Shown: positions 42,220-52,171 of the stretch, piece by piece
How positions within the stretch are numbered: position 1 is the first letter of the stretch
Layout of the letters: each line of letters starts with the position of its first letter
NCBI GenBank assembly: GCA_017514975.1
Contig: JAFWIF010000030.1
Span: forward strand, 1-64,000
Direction: 5' to 3'
Source of the DNA: Candidatus Saccharimonadota bacterium
GTDB taxonomy: Bacteria > Patescibacteriota > Saccharimonadia > Saccharimonadales > Saccharimonadaceae
Length of the DNA: 64,000 nt
The notes under the pieces: model-generated
Seen by the model: only the letters and a program-made list of their open reading frames with translations
Told to the model about the DNA's origin: nothing
The model's database searches: none
Position numbers and translations under genes: made by a program

Positions 42220-43779
42220 TTAGATGTTGAGGTGGAGTCGTTTGAGAATGTAGGTCGCTGAGGGAGTGGCTGATGAATCTTGTGGCGTTTCAGATTCAGA
42301 TGCGCCTGTATCGGCGGTGTTTGGTGCGAATTTGAAGTAATAAAGATATTTATTGTTGGCGGTGAGATTGATTGGGAAATCGGCGTCGGTTGCGCTCAGG
42401 AGTTCGCGTTGATTGGAGCCGTCAAAATCGCGTACAGTGACTTTATGATGTGTAGTGTCGCGTTCGTAAAAAAGATAATCGTCGAGCCAAGAAAGCGATT
42501 GTAGGGAAATAGTAGGGGTTGAATCGTAGTAATCTTTGGTTTCAAAATCGATTGTCGTGAGATGTTTCTCGGAGGCGTAGGCGAGAATGCGTGATTCTTG
42601 GTTGACGGAAACGATAGAAGGTGTGTATTCTAGGGAATGCTGAAAAACACGCTTAAAAGAGGCGGAATCTTTCTTTGAAGATGGATAAGCTGAGTCGCTA
42701 TAGATTTCGACGACATTATTGAGAGAAACGGCGAGCCAATAATCTCTCCAGAAAGTTCCCATGGCCAGCTGGACGCGAGCGTCTGATTCGAGGTCGAGGA
42801 TTTTAGTGGAGGCATTTTCGCCGTCGCGGTAGATATTGAGCGTGCGAGCTTTGGTTGTGGGATTGGTTGCGATATATGAAACGACGCCCTTGTTGCAGGT
42901 GATTTGTTCGACATTGTCGGCGATGGCGCTGCCGACGGTGAGGTTGGCGATATCGATAAGATGGAGTTTGTTGTTTTCGAGAGCCCAAAGCTTTGAGGCG
43001 GAATCGTTGGCAATTAAGATATTAGAGAAGTTGAGACCAAATTGTGTACTGAGGTCGTGGCTATTGGCGGGAGTCTCAAGGTCGAAAAGGTGCCATGAGA
43101 CGGATTCGCCTTGCTTGTGCGTTGCGATGAGCTTTGTATTGTCGTTGTTCCATGCAATGATGTCAATCTTGCCAAGTGAATCGACATTGAAAGACGAATC
43201 TGAAGCGGCGGAAGTTTCGGTTTGGGTAGTGGTCTTGGTGAGTGGCGAGAGAAGGTCGGATAACGGAAGAGTGCGGCGAGTGAGCCGGTCGCCTTGAAGG
43301 TCGATATACAAGAGGTTGGGTGAAGACTTTTCGATTGCTAGGAGATGTTTGCGGTCGGGAGTAAAAGCGACGAAGTGCAAATCCTGAAAACTATCGCTGT
43401 TGTCGATAGTAGGATGTAGAGGAAAGAGGCGAATCCAATCAATGCGCGTGAGAAGTCCAGCGTCGATTTTGACGTTGCGTTGCCAAGTATCATAACCTGG
43501 CTTTGTTACTTTTAAGGTGTGGTTGCCGGTTGGAAGCATTTTGTTGACGTTGGTAAGAGTGAACTGATTTTCATCGTCAATTTCTACGGTGGTACTACGG
43601 GGGTATGAGGAGACTTGGAGAAGACCCGATTGTTCGAGCTTGCCGGAATCGTTGAAAGAAAAACCCATGGCGAATAATAGGAGGGCGGCCGTGATAACGA
43701 TGACGGAAATAGCCATAAAAATATTCGCGGTCATGACGCGTGCGTTACGGATTTTTTTATTACGTTTGCGACGTTCCAT
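42220..43779 (-). CDS. PEGA-domain membrane protein with beta-propeller-like part
   Basis: 519 residues. A basic N-terminus, one membrane helix (about residues 15-42), then a PEGA-type beta segment (GLLQVSSYPRSTTVEID, LPTGNHTLKVTKPGYDTWQRNV). The rest has WD/propeller-like strands (FVAFTPDRKHLLAIE, DIIAWNNDNTKLIATH, ILAYASEKHLTTIDF). It is a surface protein of unknown role, convergent with the sortase gene. Confidence 0.65.
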   Translation of the reverse strand: MERRKRNKKIRNARVMTANIFMAISVIVITAALLLFAMGFSFNDSGKLEQSGLLQVSSYPRSTTVEIDDENQFTLTNVNKMLPTGNHTLKVTKPGYDTWQRNVKIDAGLLTRIDWIRLFPLHPTIDNSDSFQDLHFVAFTPDRKHLLAIEKSSPNLLYIDLQGDRLTRRTLPLSDLLSPLTKTTTQTETSAASDSSFNVDSLGKIDIIAWNNDNTKLIATHKQGESVSWHLFDLETPANSHDLSTQFGLNFSNILIANDSASKLWALENNKLHLIDIANLTVGSAIADNVEQITCNKGVVSYIATNPTTKARTLNIYRDGENASTKILDLESDARVQLAMGTFWRDYWLAVSLNNVVEIYSDSAYPSSKKDSASFKRVFQHSLEYTPSIVSVNQESRILAYASEKHLTTIDFETKDYYDSTPTISLQSLSWLDDYLFYERDTTHHKVTVRDFDGSNQRELLSATDADFPINLTANNKYLYYFKFAPNTADTGASESETPQDSSATPSATYILKRLHLNI

Positions 43780-43954
43780 AAATGTTTATTAAATTAGAAT
43801 AAAAACCCACCACAGGATTGATTGCTAATTTAAGGTTATTATACAACGAAATAATGATTATGGTTAGATTTTGCGTTTAATTTGGCGTGTGGGGATGTTG
43901 ATTTTTTAGGTTGATTGTTTTAAGATAGCTTTAGCAGTATAAAGCGAGGGAAGA

Positions 43955-45163
43955 ATGGACGAAGCTAGACAAAAAACAGAAAAACTCATCAATCGTCGTC
44001 ATGTAGGTGTGACGGCGAAGAGGCGCGTCCAGCAGTCGCAGACTTTGAATAGACGATTTGTAAAGCGTCCGCAGGGCAGTAGAACGACTGTGGCACAAGT
44101 GAATGATGTAATGGCGGCGAGAACAGTTGATGTGCGAAAAAATCCTCAAAAGACAACGAAGGTCGTCGCGAAACATGCGGAGGCGGCGTCTACGGCGACG
44201 ACAAAGAAGAGCGTAATCGTGAAAGAGGCGGCAAAAGTGCGGCAGGTGCGTTCTGGCGCGACGAGAGCGACGAGTGGTAGCGAGAAAAGGCTACTAAAAA
44301 AGAAGGGGGTAAAGTTGCAGCCAAGCCAGGCATTTATGGCTGACTATAGTCACAATAGTGAAAAGCAACAACGCGTAAATGACACTATCAAGGTTGCGCA
44401 GGCAAGAATGCAGGCGCGTAAGGCAGGAAAGCAGGCGGCGCAGGATGCGAAAGCGTCAAGGAAGATGTCGCGCGTGGCGCGGGTGGCGCAGGCAACGAAG
44501 GCGCAGGCGGTGCGGGTGGCGCAGCTGAGAGGTGAAGCGGCGCATAAAGATGATAATGCGACAAAGATGGCGGCTGCTAAGAGGCAGCTAAGTGCGCAGG
44601 AGCTGAAGGATAAGGCGATTAAGCAAGCTCTGAGAAAGATGTACGTGAAAGATGAAGAAAGTGCGCAATTTGAAAAGATGATGCAGCCAAAACAAAGTTT
44701 CTGGAAGCGAAGAGGCTTTGCGGTAGCGTGCGCAGTGGTGGTAGTGTCGGTTTTGGTGTTGGGGTACTTAGTGAAGCTCAATTTACCAGATATATCAGTG
44801 AGAGTGACGGCGATGCAGACTGGGATTGAAAAGATTTATCCGAGTTATGTGCCGGCGAATTACCGATTAGACGGCATGGTGAAAGAGGAAAATGGCAGAG
44901 TGACGATGAAGTTTAAAAACGATATAGGGGAAACTTTTGTACTGAAAGAGCAAAAATCGAGCTGGGATTCAACGGCGGTATTAGAAAATTACGTAAAGAA
45001 AGAATGGAAAGACAATTATACGACCGCGAAAGGGCAAGGATTGACGATTTATATATCAGAATCGCGAGCGGCATGGGTGAATGCGGGTGTATTTTATGAA
45101 ATTGTTGATGATGGGAAAAGTTTGAGCGCGAACGACTTACACGACATTGCGGTGAGTCTGTAG
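43955..45163 (+). CDS. Single-pass membrane protein with long basic cytosolic domain
   Basis: 402 residues. Residues 1-250 are extremely rich in Lys, Arg, Ala and Gln with amphipathic helices (KAGKQAAQDAKASRKMSRVA, RVAQATKAQAVRVAQLRGEAA), resembling nucleic-acid-binding or H1-like tails. One helix (FAVACAVVVVSVLVLGYLV) leads to an extracellular DUF4367-like domain (YPSYVPANYRLDGMV). It might tether the chromosome or RNA to the membrane; this is inference from composition. Confidence 0.55.
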   Translation: MDEARQKTEKLINRRHVGVTAKRRVQQSQTLNRRFVKRPQGSRTTVAQVNDVMAARTVDVRKNPQKTTKVVAKHAEAASTATTKKSVIVKEAAKVRQVRSGATRATSGSEKRLLKKKGVKLQPSQAFMADYSHNSEKQQRVNDTIKVAQARMQARKAGKQAAQDAKASRKMSRVARVAQATKAQAVRVAQLRGEAAHKDDNATKMAAAKRQLSAQELKDKAIKQALRKMYVKDEESAQFEKMMQPKQSFWKRRGFAVACAVVVVSVLVLGYLVKLNLPDISVRVTAMQTGIEKIYPSYVPANYRLDGMVKEENGRVTMKFKNDIGETFVLKEQKSSWDSTAVLENYVKKEWKDNYTTAKGQGLTIYISESRAAWVNAGVFYEIVDDGKSLSANDLHDIAVSL

Positions 45164-45207
45164 AGGCTGTTGATAGAGTGATATAATGAGGGAAAGGAGA
45201 ATTTTTG

Positions 45208-46497
45208 ATGATTAAATATGAGGTCAAGTTGCTTGAGGGGATAGAGAGAAAAGAGATTGAAGAAAAAAGGTCAGGCGCGGCGGCGTTGATTGAGAAGATG
45301 CGTGGCGATGAATTTGGGGGATGGGTAGATTTACCGGAGAATTACGATAAAGAGGAGTTTGCGAAGATAAAGGCGGCGGCGGAGAGAATTCGTGAGCAAG
45401 CGGAGATTTTGGTGTGTATTGGAATTGGAGGGAGCTATCTTGGACATAGGGCGTTGATAGAAGCATTAGGGGGTGAGAGAGGCAGAACAAAAATATTGTT
45501 CGCTGGCAATTCGTTAAGCGCAAGAGAGTTGCGGAAAGTGATTGCGGAAGTTCAAGGAAAGGATTTTGCAATAAATGTGATATCGAAATCAGGAACGACG
45601 ACTGAGCCGGCAATTGCGTTTCGGGTGTTCAAGAAATTGTTGATTGAAAAGTACGGCGAAGATGAGGCGGCAAAGCGGATTTATGCGACAACTGATAAAT
45701 CAAAAGGCGCCTTGCATGATGAAGCGGTTGATAAGGGATATGAAATGTTTGTGGTGCCGGATAATATTGGGGGAAGGTATTCGGTTTTGACGGCGGTAGG
45801 GCTTTTAGCGATTGCGGTGGCGGGCATTGATATCGATAAGCTGATGGCGGGCGCAAAAAAAGAAATGGAAGCGTTAAGGGTAGACGGCGGAGCGGCGGCA
45901 GAATATGCGGCGACACGCAATGTATTGCTCGAAAAAGGGTACGATATCGAGATTTTGGCGAATTTTGAGCCGAGTTTTGGGCAATTTAACGAATGGTGGA
46001 AGCAGTTGTTTGGCGAAAGTGAAGGAAAGGACGGAAAGGGGATTTTTCCGGCGAGCGTGATTGACTCGACGGATTTACATTCGCTTGGGCAATATATTCA
46101 AGATGGAAGGCGCTCGCTGTTTGAGACTTTTGTAGAGACTGAAGAGAAGTTGACTGGTGTCTTAGTTCCGGAAATGGAGGGTGATATTGACGGGCTGGCT
46201 TATCTGGAAGGACGAGAGATTGACGAAATAAATAAATTAGCTAATCTAGCGACGCGAGAGGCGCATTTTGTGGGTGGCGTATCGGTTGGAAGAGTGATTA
46301 TGCTGCGCATCGACGAAGAGGCGATAGGTGCGTTAATCTATTTCTTTGAGATGAGCTGCGCGTTGAGCGGTCTGATGTTGGGTGTAAATCCGTTTAATCA
46401 GCCTGGAGTGGAAGAGTACAAAACGAAAATGTTTGAACGGCTGGGGAAGCCTGGCTATGGCGAAAAATCCAAACCAGAAGACAGGAGCGTGGAGTAG
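45208..46497 (+). CDS. pgi: Glucose-6-phosphate isomerase
   Basis: 429 residues, interconverts glucose-6-P and fructose-6-P. Motifs GIGGSYLGHRALIEAL, ISKSGTTTEPAIAFRVF, GGRYSVLTAVGLL and DSTDLHSLGQYIQDG are those of bacterial Pgi. GGAAAGGAG lies about 9 nt upstream of the ATG, with TATAAT just before it. Together with eno it shows at least partial glycolysis. Confidence 0.95.
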   Translation: MIKYEVKLLEGIERKEIEEKRSGAAALIEKMRGDEFGGWVDLPENYDKEEFAKIKAAAERIREQAEILVCIGIGGSYLGHRALIEALGGERGRTKILFAGNSLSARELRKVIAEVQGKDFAINVISKSGTTTEPAIAFRVFKKLLIEKYGEDEAAKRIYATTDKSKGALHDEAVDKGYEMFVVPDNIGGRYSVLTAVGLLAIAVAGIDIDKLMAGAKKEMEALRVDGGAAAEYAATRNVLLEKGYDIEILANFEPSFGQFNEWWKQLFGESEGKDGKGIFPASVIDSTDLHSLGQYIQDGRRSLFETFVETEEKLTGVLVPEMEGDIDGLAYLEGREIDEINKLANLATREAHFVGGVSVGRVIMLRIDEEAIGALIYFFEMSCALSGLMLGVNPFNQPGVEEYKTKMFERLGKPGYGEKSKPEDRSVE

Positions 46498-46502
46498 AGT
46501 AG

Positions 46503-46961
46503 ATGATTGGTGGTTTTTTGAAGATTTTTTTCATTTCGATGTTGCCGCTGATTGAATTGCGAGGGGCGATACCGGTTTCACGATTGATGGATTTGCCATT
46601 GATACCGTCATTTTTGATTTGTATTGCAGGAAATCTACTACCAATGCCGTTTATTTATAAATTTGCGCGAGGAATCTTGGAATGGGGAAGAGATAAGAGG
46701 GGGATTGGGAAGTTTTGTACGTGGTGTATAGAAAAGGGGCACAAGGCAAGCAAGAAACTAACAAAGAAAAAAGCCGGAAGAGAAGGGCTTTTTTGGGCTT
46801 TGGTGTTTTTTGTGGGGATACCGATACCTGGAACGGGGGCATGGACGGGAATTTTGGCGGCAAGCTTTTTGGAGATGGGATGGAAAAGGGCGTTTTTGGC
46901 GGTCTCGATAGGCGTGTTGATGGCAGGCGCAATCATGGCGATTGCAAGTTCGTGGGTTTAG
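46503..46961 (+). CDS. Small multidrug export family membrane protein
   Basis: 152 residues, three or four helices. IELRGAIPVS near the start and the GIPIPGTGAWTG motif near residue 103 identify the Sm_multidrug_ex (COG2426) family. It begins 5 bp after pgi. The substrate is unknown; the family name is older than firm data. Confidence 0.8.
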   Translation: MIGGFLKIFFISMLPLIELRGAIPVSRLMDLPLIPSFLICIAGNLLPMPFIYKFARGILEWGRDKRGIGKFCTWCIEKGHKASKKLTKKKAGREGLFWALVFFVGIPIPGTGAWTGILAASFLEMGWKRAFLAVSIGVLMAGAIMAIASSWV

Positions 46962-47028
46962 GGTGGCCGCGTATGGTCGAAGCCCACAGTAAAGCGCCAA
47001 GCCAAAGAGCGAGAAATTCAGAAGAATT

Positions 47029-47060
47029 CCTCGGAACATAACTTTCCGAGGTTGCTCTTC
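47029..47060 (+). terminator. Hairpin between the export protein and eno
   Basis: CCTCGGAA (47029-47036) pairs with TTCCGAGG (47044-47051), loop CATAACT, then TTGCTCTTCT. The T-run is broken, so termination may be weak. Confidence 0.5.
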
Positions 47061-47154
47061 TATTATATCACACTTAGCTTAAAAAGTCAAGCATTGACGG
47101 AATGGAGGGGGCTGTGGGGGCGTGGTGACGTAGATTGAGTCGGAGGAAATTTGC

Positions 47155-47198
47155 CGGAAATAGGGCGACCGACGCTCGAAATAGGGCGACGCTCGGGG
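47155..47198. repeat. Short direct repeat CGAAATAGGGCGAC
   Basis: GAAATAGGGCGAC occurs twice, 20 bp apart, in the 240-bp gap between the export-protein gene and the end of eno. Each copy is followed by CGCTCG within a few bases. No gene lies here. Confidence 0.5.
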
Positions 47199-47203
47199 GT
47201 TGA

Positions 47204-48496
47204 TTATTTAAAAGGATTGGTGAGGGTGAGGCGACGATTAGCTTCGGCGATGCGAATAAGTTCGTTGTATTTGCAGAGACGGTCGGTGCGGGAGAGAGAG
47301 CCGGTTTTGATCTGGCCAGTACCGAGGCCGACGGCGAGATGGGCGATAGAAGTGTCTTCGGTTTCGCCAGAGCGGTGAGACATGACGCAACGGAAGCCGT
47401 TTTGTTTGGCGAGTTTGACGGCTTTGATAGTCTCGGTGAGGGAGCCGATTTGGTTGGGCTTGATAAGGATGGCGTTGCCGGCTTTTTCGTCGATGCCGCG
47501 CTTGAGGAGCTTGGTGTTAGTCACGAAGAGGTCGTCGCCGACAAGTTGGATGCGGTTGCCGAAGCGTTGGGTAAGATTTTGCCAGCCATGCCAATCGTTT
47601 TCGCTAAGGCCGTCTTCGATGGAGACGACGGGATAGTTGTCGATGATCCACTGATACCAGTTGGAAAGGTCATCGCTCGACTTCCAGTCGCCGTTGGTTT
47701 TGAGCTCATAATGATCGTCTTTGGCAAACTCGGAAGCGGCAATATCCATAGCGATAGCGACATCGTCGCCGAGACGGTAGTTGGCGGCTTCGACAGCGAG
47801 CTTAATAAGTTCGAGAGGTTCGTTGTTGCCATCTTTGACTTTTGGCGCGTAGCCGCCCTCGTCGCCGACGGTGGTGGCGTAGCCGCGGTCTTTGAGAACC
47901 TTTTTTAGAGCATGGAAGATTTCGGAGCCCATGCGGATAGCTTCGGGGATGGTACCGGCGCTAACTGGAACAATCATGTATTCTTGAAAATCGGTTGACC
48001 AATCGGCGTGTGCGCCGCCGTTCATGACGTTCATCATTGGCATAGGAAGCTTCATCTCGTCGTTTGTGTTGGCGAGGTCGGCGACGTATTCGTAAAAGCG
48101 GCGACCTTTTGCGTGGGCGACGGCCTTGGCGGTAGCGAGAGACACAGAGAGGATGGCGTTGGCGCCAAGATTTGACTTATTTTCGGTACCGTCAAGGTCG
48201 AGCATGAGTTGGTCGACTTGGGATTGGTCTTCGGCGCTGTTGCCAGTCAGGACATCGCTGATTTTGTTATTGACGTTCCAAACGGCTTTGCTAACACCTT
48301 TTCCGCCAAAGCGTTCGGGGTCGCCGTCGCGGAGTTCGAGGGCTTCGCCAGCACCGGTTGAGGCGCCCGACGGAACAGCAGCGCGCCCAGCGTGACCGCT
48401 TTCGAGAACGACGTCGGTCTCGACGGTGGGGTTGCCGCGCGAGTCGAGAATCTGGCGAGCTTTGATGAATTTAATATTGTAATTGGTGTGTTGCAT
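47204..48496 (-). CDS. eno: Enolase
   Basis: 430 residues, glycolytic 2-phosphoglycerate dehydratase. [73 protein letters not shown] and [19 protein letters not shown] are intact. The frame runs upstream without a stop to 48679, but the family start and AAAGGAGG fix the ATG at 48496. An extended -10 TGCTAAAAT near 48615-48623 on the minus strand gives a leader of about 110 nt. Confidence 0.96.
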   Translation of the reverse strand: MQHTNYNIKFIKARQILDSRGNPTVETDVVLESGHAGRAAVPSGASTGAGEALELRDGDPERFGGKGVSKAVWNVNNKISDVLTGNSAEDQSQVDQLMLDLDGTENKSNLGANAILSVSLATAKAVAHAKGRRFYEYVADLANTNDEMKLPMPMMNVMNGGAHADWSTDFQEYMIVPVSAGTIPEAIRMGSEIFHALKKVLKDRGYATTVGDEGGYAPKVKDGNNEPLELIKLAVEAANYRLGDDVAIAMDIAASEFAKDDHYELKTNGDWKSSDDLSNWYQWIIDNYPVVSIEDGLSENDWHGWQNLTQRFGNRIQLVGDDLFVTNTKLLKRGIDEKAGNAILIKPNQIGSLTETIKAVKLAKQNGFRCVMSHRSGETEDTSIAHLAVGLGTGQIKTGSLSRTDRLCKYNELIRIAEANRRLTLTNPFK

Positions 48497-48722
48497 AGTT
48501 TTGATGCCTCCTTTGCTCCCTAAATATGCTGGTTTTTTGGCTCGGGCGCTGTTTGGTTGTGTTTTTCCTTTTGCGCTTTTGCCTTGCCGTCTGCGGGCAA
48601 TGATTATGGTTATTATTTTAGCATAAAGTGATTCATTTGGAGTGCGATATGATAATATATTTTTAATATGGGGTGTCAAAGGTAGCGGAAAGTAATAAAA
48701 TTACATAAAGGAGAAGTTTAGG

Positions 48723-48977
48723 GTGGAAATGAATAATGGGGTTAAAAAGAAGGGGAATGGGGGAGTTATATTGGCGAGCATTTTGATTATTTTGGCGGGG
48801 GCGGGGATTGGAGCGGGACTTGGACTGTACGTGAAACATGTTAACGATGGTTTGGACGAGACCGCAGAAGCCTTAGAAAGAAGCAAGCAGTCTTTGATGA
48901 GGGCGGTCGAAAAGAAAGAGGCGAGAGAAGAGGAAGATGAAGATGAAGAGAGTAAGACTGGCGAGGAGGTAGAGTAG
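48723..48977 (+). CDS. Small single-pass membrane protein with acidic tail
   Basis: 84 residues. One helix (GGVILASILIILAGAGIGAGLGLYV) and a charged, helical C-terminus ending in a Glu/Asp-rich run. The start is GTG at 48723 with AAGGAG 8 nt upstream; an ATG at 48729 is possible. Function unknown. It precedes the larger 49095 membrane protein and may work with it. Confidence 0.55.
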   Translation: MEMNNGVKKKGNGGVILASILIILAGAGIGAGLGLYVKHVNDGLDETAEALERSKQSLMRAVEKKEAREEEDEDEESKTGEEVE

Positions 48978-49094
48978 AGTGCGGGCGAGATTGGCACAGA
49001 ATCCGATGACGTTTTGTAAAGAAATCGAATAGTGTGTTATGATTTATACAATAGCGTTTTTGCGCAAATAAATTAAGTGGAGGAGAGAAAAAAT

Positions 49095-50960
49095 ATGACG
49101 CCTTCGGAAGAAGACAAAAGGTTGCAAGAGGAAGAGGCGCGAGCCGAAGAAGCCTTTATTAACGATAGAGAGGACGAGGTGGACAATCCGCTTGTGCCGA
49201 ATAGTGCGCCGACGCTTGACGAGCCGCAGGCGGTCTCAGCCGAGGCGATGCTTGAGAGTGCGAGTGGTGAACAAGATGTATCGGGGGTGGCGAGTTTTGG
49301 GAACAACAGTGCGACACAAGGGGATGGTGCGGCAACAGCGGAAGCGCCAGTCAGTAATGAACAAATTTTTCAAAGCAGGAGTACAGAAAATGTCGTAAGG
49401 GCTGGTTACGGTCAGGTTACGGAAGCAACAGATAGCAACGTTAATGAGGGGGTAGCGGAAAGTGCGATAGAACAGGCGAATCAGGCTGACGTAACGACAG
49501 GGATAGCGAATGGTGTGCAAGGGGTGCCGAACCAAGCCTCGGTAGCGACAGCCGCAAATGTGCCAAAGGAAAAGAAGAGTAAAAAAGGATTGGCAATCGC
49601 GTTGATTGTTGCATTTGTGCTGTTGGTTGGTGGAACGGTAGCGGCGATTTTGCTGATGAATAATCACGAAAAGCCAGAAAGAATGCTGAAAGATGCGGTT
49701 GTAAAATACCTGCAGGCAGAAGACGTGAGCTACGAAAGCACAATGAAATATGTGCCGGCTAATGATGACGACTCGACGAATAGTCTAGGCCTAGAGGCTC
49801 GCTTTAAGATGAACGATAGTGACAATGGTTCAGGCGGAAATGGTACGATTACGATTAAGCGCGAAGAGGGCGAAGATGTCGAGGTGAATCTAGACGCCGC
49901 ATATCTAAAAGACGGTAATGGGCGGTTTTACTTTAAGTTGGGGGAGGTGAAGAATCTATCAAGCCTCTTTGGGAGTGGCGATACAGAAGAGACAAGTACG
50001 AATAATGGCGCCGAAGAGCAACAGGCGACAGAGGGAAGCGACGATGATTGCGAAGACGGGGCGGCGAGCGAAGAGACGACGAAATGCGTCGATGCATCTT
50101 CGCAAATACAAGAGCTTTATGCGCGCATTTTTGATACTTTTGTCAATAAAGTCGGCGAAACATGGTACGAGATAGATCTAAATGAAGTCGCTACGTCGGG
50201 AACGGCGACTGGGAGTGACTCGACGATAGCGGACGATGATCCAGAGGAAGTGGCGGCGCAGTGTAGCGAAGAGGCGAATAAAGTGTCGAGTAAAGCGGTG
50301 CGTCAGAGTCTCGCAAAGGTATACGAAGCACATCCATTTATCGGGTTTAAGGAAGGTGAACGTGAAAGTAATGGAACGCTTGAGTACTTCACGATACAAA
50401 AGAATGATACAGAGTTGGAGAACTTTGGCAAGGCGGCGGGCGAAATTAGCGAGATAAAGGCTTATCTTGATTGCACGGGAACGACCGCAGAGGAATTTGC
50501 GAAAAAATTGGTGGGTGACAAAGACGATGATGAAGAAGTGAGCGAAGAAGCGGACAGCACGAAGCAGGAAGCAGTAGTTAAAATAGGGGTGACTCCGTGG
50601 TCGCACGAACTTAAGGAGATTACAACGTCGCTTGAGGGGGATGGTGGAGCGTCGCAGACGGCGAGCGTGGTGTTTGATTATAGCACGAAAGAAGTAGAAG
50701 AGCCGGTAGAGGCGAAGAGTATTAAAGAATTTAGCAAAGATTTGGTTACTTCGATTAAAGAGGGGTATCAGGAATACGGGAAAACATACGCAAAGCAAGT
50801 GTGTGCCGAGCAGAAGAAGGCTGGCAATATTAGCACAAATGAAGAGATGGCGAGCTGTGAAGCGCAAGTAAATGGGATGATAGATGAGTCGGTGAAAGAT
50901 TTGAATGAGGAGCAGTTTGACGTGAGTGACTTGGTGCAGTCTGGGGCGGGATTAATTTAA
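49095..50960 (+). CDS. Large single-pass membrane protein with acidic tail and outward domain
   Basis: About 621 residues. A cytosolic acidic N-terminus of ~165 residues, one helix (GLAIALIVAFVLLVGGTVAAILLMN), then a Ser/Asp/Glu-rich extracellular region containing a YARIFDTFVNKVGETWYEIDL-like domain and several cysteines. The build resembles the 28448 and 35532 proteins. GGAGGAGAG about 9 nt upstream of the ATG supports this start over an in-frame GTG at 49077. Function unknown. Confidence 0.6.
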   Translation: MTPSEEDKRLQEEEARAEEAFINDREDEVDNPLVPNSAPTLDEPQAVSAEAMLESASGEQDVSGVASFGNNSATQGDGAATAEAPVSNEQIFQSRSTENVVRAGYGQVTEATDSNVNEGVAESAIEQANQADVTTGIANGVQGVPNQASVATAANVPKEKKSKKGLAIALIVAFVLLVGGTVAAILLMNNHEKPERMLKDAVVKYLQAEDVSYESTMKYVPANDDDSTNSLGLEARFKMNDSDNGSGGNGTITIKREEGEDVEVNLDAAYLKDGNGRFYFKLGEVKNLSSLFGSGDTEETSTNNGAEEQQATEGSDDDCEDGAASEETTKCVDASSQIQELYARIFDTFVNKVGETWYEIDLNEVATSGTATGSDSTIADDDPEEVAAQCSEEANKVSSKAVRQSLAKVYEAHPFIGFKEGERESNGTLEYFTIQKNDTELENFGKAAGEISEIKAYLDCTGTTAEEFAKKLVGDKDDDEEVSEEADSTKQEAVVKIGVTPWSHELKEITTSLEGDGGASQTASVVFDYSTKEVEEPVEAKSIKEFSKDLVTSIKEGYQEYGKTYAKQVCAEQKKAGNISTNEEMASCEAQVNGMIDESVKDLNEEQFDVSDLVQSGAGLI

Positions 50961-51036
50961 GATTGTAGCGATGGGGCGGCAAGAGAGTTTGGGTATTTGT
51001 CGCCTTTCGCAGTATCCGCAGTAAAAATATAAGTTG

Positions 51037-51079
51037 AAATACCGCACAACAGAAGAAAAAGTTGTGCGGTATTTTTTTG
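51037..51079 (+). terminator. Strong terminator of the 49095 gene
   Basis: A perfect 14-bp stem (51037-51050 with 51061-51074), loop AGAAGAAAAA, then T7. The stretch from here to 52171 has no gene with good support; it is covered below. Confidence 0.9.
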
Positions 51080-51299
51080 TTGTCAATATAATTCAAGGTG
51101 AGATGATTGAGTGGATTTGGTTGTTAATTGGGGTGAGGCGGTCGATTGGTATTGGGTTGCTAATGGAGAGTGGGATGGTCGATGCGTGTTGGATTGAGGG
51201 TAGGGGCAAAGTGGCCGACACGATAGGTGCTAAGGTTTGCGGAGAGTGATTGGGGATAATGTGGGGCGTCGCCGTTGTAAGGTCCTGGTGCGAAGGATT

Positions 51300-51375
51300 G
51301 GAAGAGCGGCGTGCGAGGGGGTCGGAAGAGCGGTGTGTGCGAGGGAACTGCAAAATTATTCTCGGGGTCTCGCAC
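51300..51375 (+). repeat. Direct repeat GGAAGAGCGG and hairpin
   Basis: GGAAGAGCGG followed by a G-rich GTGCGAGGG occurs at 51300-51319 and again, slightly altered, at 51324-51345. The second copy's GTGCGAG (51337-51343) can pair with CTCGCAC at 51369-51375. The GC-rich composition and pairing suggest a structured or repeated element, not a coding one. Confidence 0.4.
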
Positions 51376-51662
51376 TCGAGTATCTTTATATTAGCACGAA
51401 AACTTGTTTTTGTCAAGAGGGTAGGGAAGTATAGCTATAAACTATTTATGAAAAAATGCAAGGTGGGTAATGATGTGGTTATAAAATATTTTTGCTAAAA
51501 AACAAGAGTAAAAAAGGAGACGCGAGAAGTTTTGTAAGACAATAATACGCGGAGTTTGGCAATGGTGGAAAAAGACGAAAAAAGGATTTTTTTGTTCGGG
51601 GTTTTATCTGTTGTTTGAAAAATTTTTACACGTAATTGTGGAAAAAGGGAATAAAAAGGGTC

Positions 51663-51691
51663 TTGATTTTGGGAAAAAAGTTATTTAATAT
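51663..51691 (+). promoter_or_regulatory. Promoter upstream of the dcw cluster
   Basis: TTGATT at 51663-51668, a 17-bp spacer, TAATAT at 51686-51691. Transcription from here would give a leader of about 470 nt before rsmH. The leader contains a possible 22-codon frame (51774-51842) without a ribosome binding site and a CGCGT/ACGCG hairpin around 51935-51953. No mraZ gene is present in the position where many dcw clusters have it. Confidence 0.5.
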
Positions 51692-52158
51692 AGGGCTAAG
51701 TGGAAACAAAAACACAAAAACCACGAAATAAAAATAAAAACTCACCAGATTGGTGGAAAACGAAAGATAAACAATGAAAACAAAAATCCAAGTCGTACAC
51801 CAGTCGGAAGACTATCAGATAGTAGAACTAGCTAAACATTAATTGTGAAGCAGCGAAGCTTTTGATTGTTTGGAAAAGTTTTTATCTGTACATTGACAAT
51901 ATGTTCGAGTCCGGTCATCTAGGAGTTACCAGGCGCGTTTAGGATACGCGTTAAGGAAACCGTGGGTACTTTCTAAAATACACACCTCCCAAACATAATA
52001 ACTCCACCTAAACAGATTAAGTCTCTCAACGCCATAATCAATTACGGTTGGCTATACGCCGGCGAGATTGTGGTTGTCTTAAGATGTTATAAGGCGAAAA
52101 ACAAACAACAAACAAAAACAAACACCTGGAATTTCTAGATGTCTGGACTTGAACGATA

Positions 52159-52164
52159 TATAAT
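52159..52164 (+). promoter_or_regulatory. -10 box 7 nt before rsmH start
   Basis: TATAAT at 52159-52164 and ATG at 52172. This placement matches the leaderless pattern seen elsewhere and supports 52172 as the true start of rsmH. Confidence 0.5.
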
Positions 52165-52171
52165 TGAAGAA

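Noticed and set aside
51034-51498. Three overlapping plus-strand frames after the 51037 terminator
   Set aside because: They lack ribosome binding sites, have biased composition and overlap the terminator and GC-rich repeats.
51774-51842. 22-codon frame in the rsmH leader
   Set aside because: No ribosome binding site, and not linked to a hairpin in a way that suggests attenuation.
51910-51930. GTTCGAGTCC resembling a tRNA T-loop
   Set aside because: No matching T-stem, acceptor or anticodon arm could be drawn around it.
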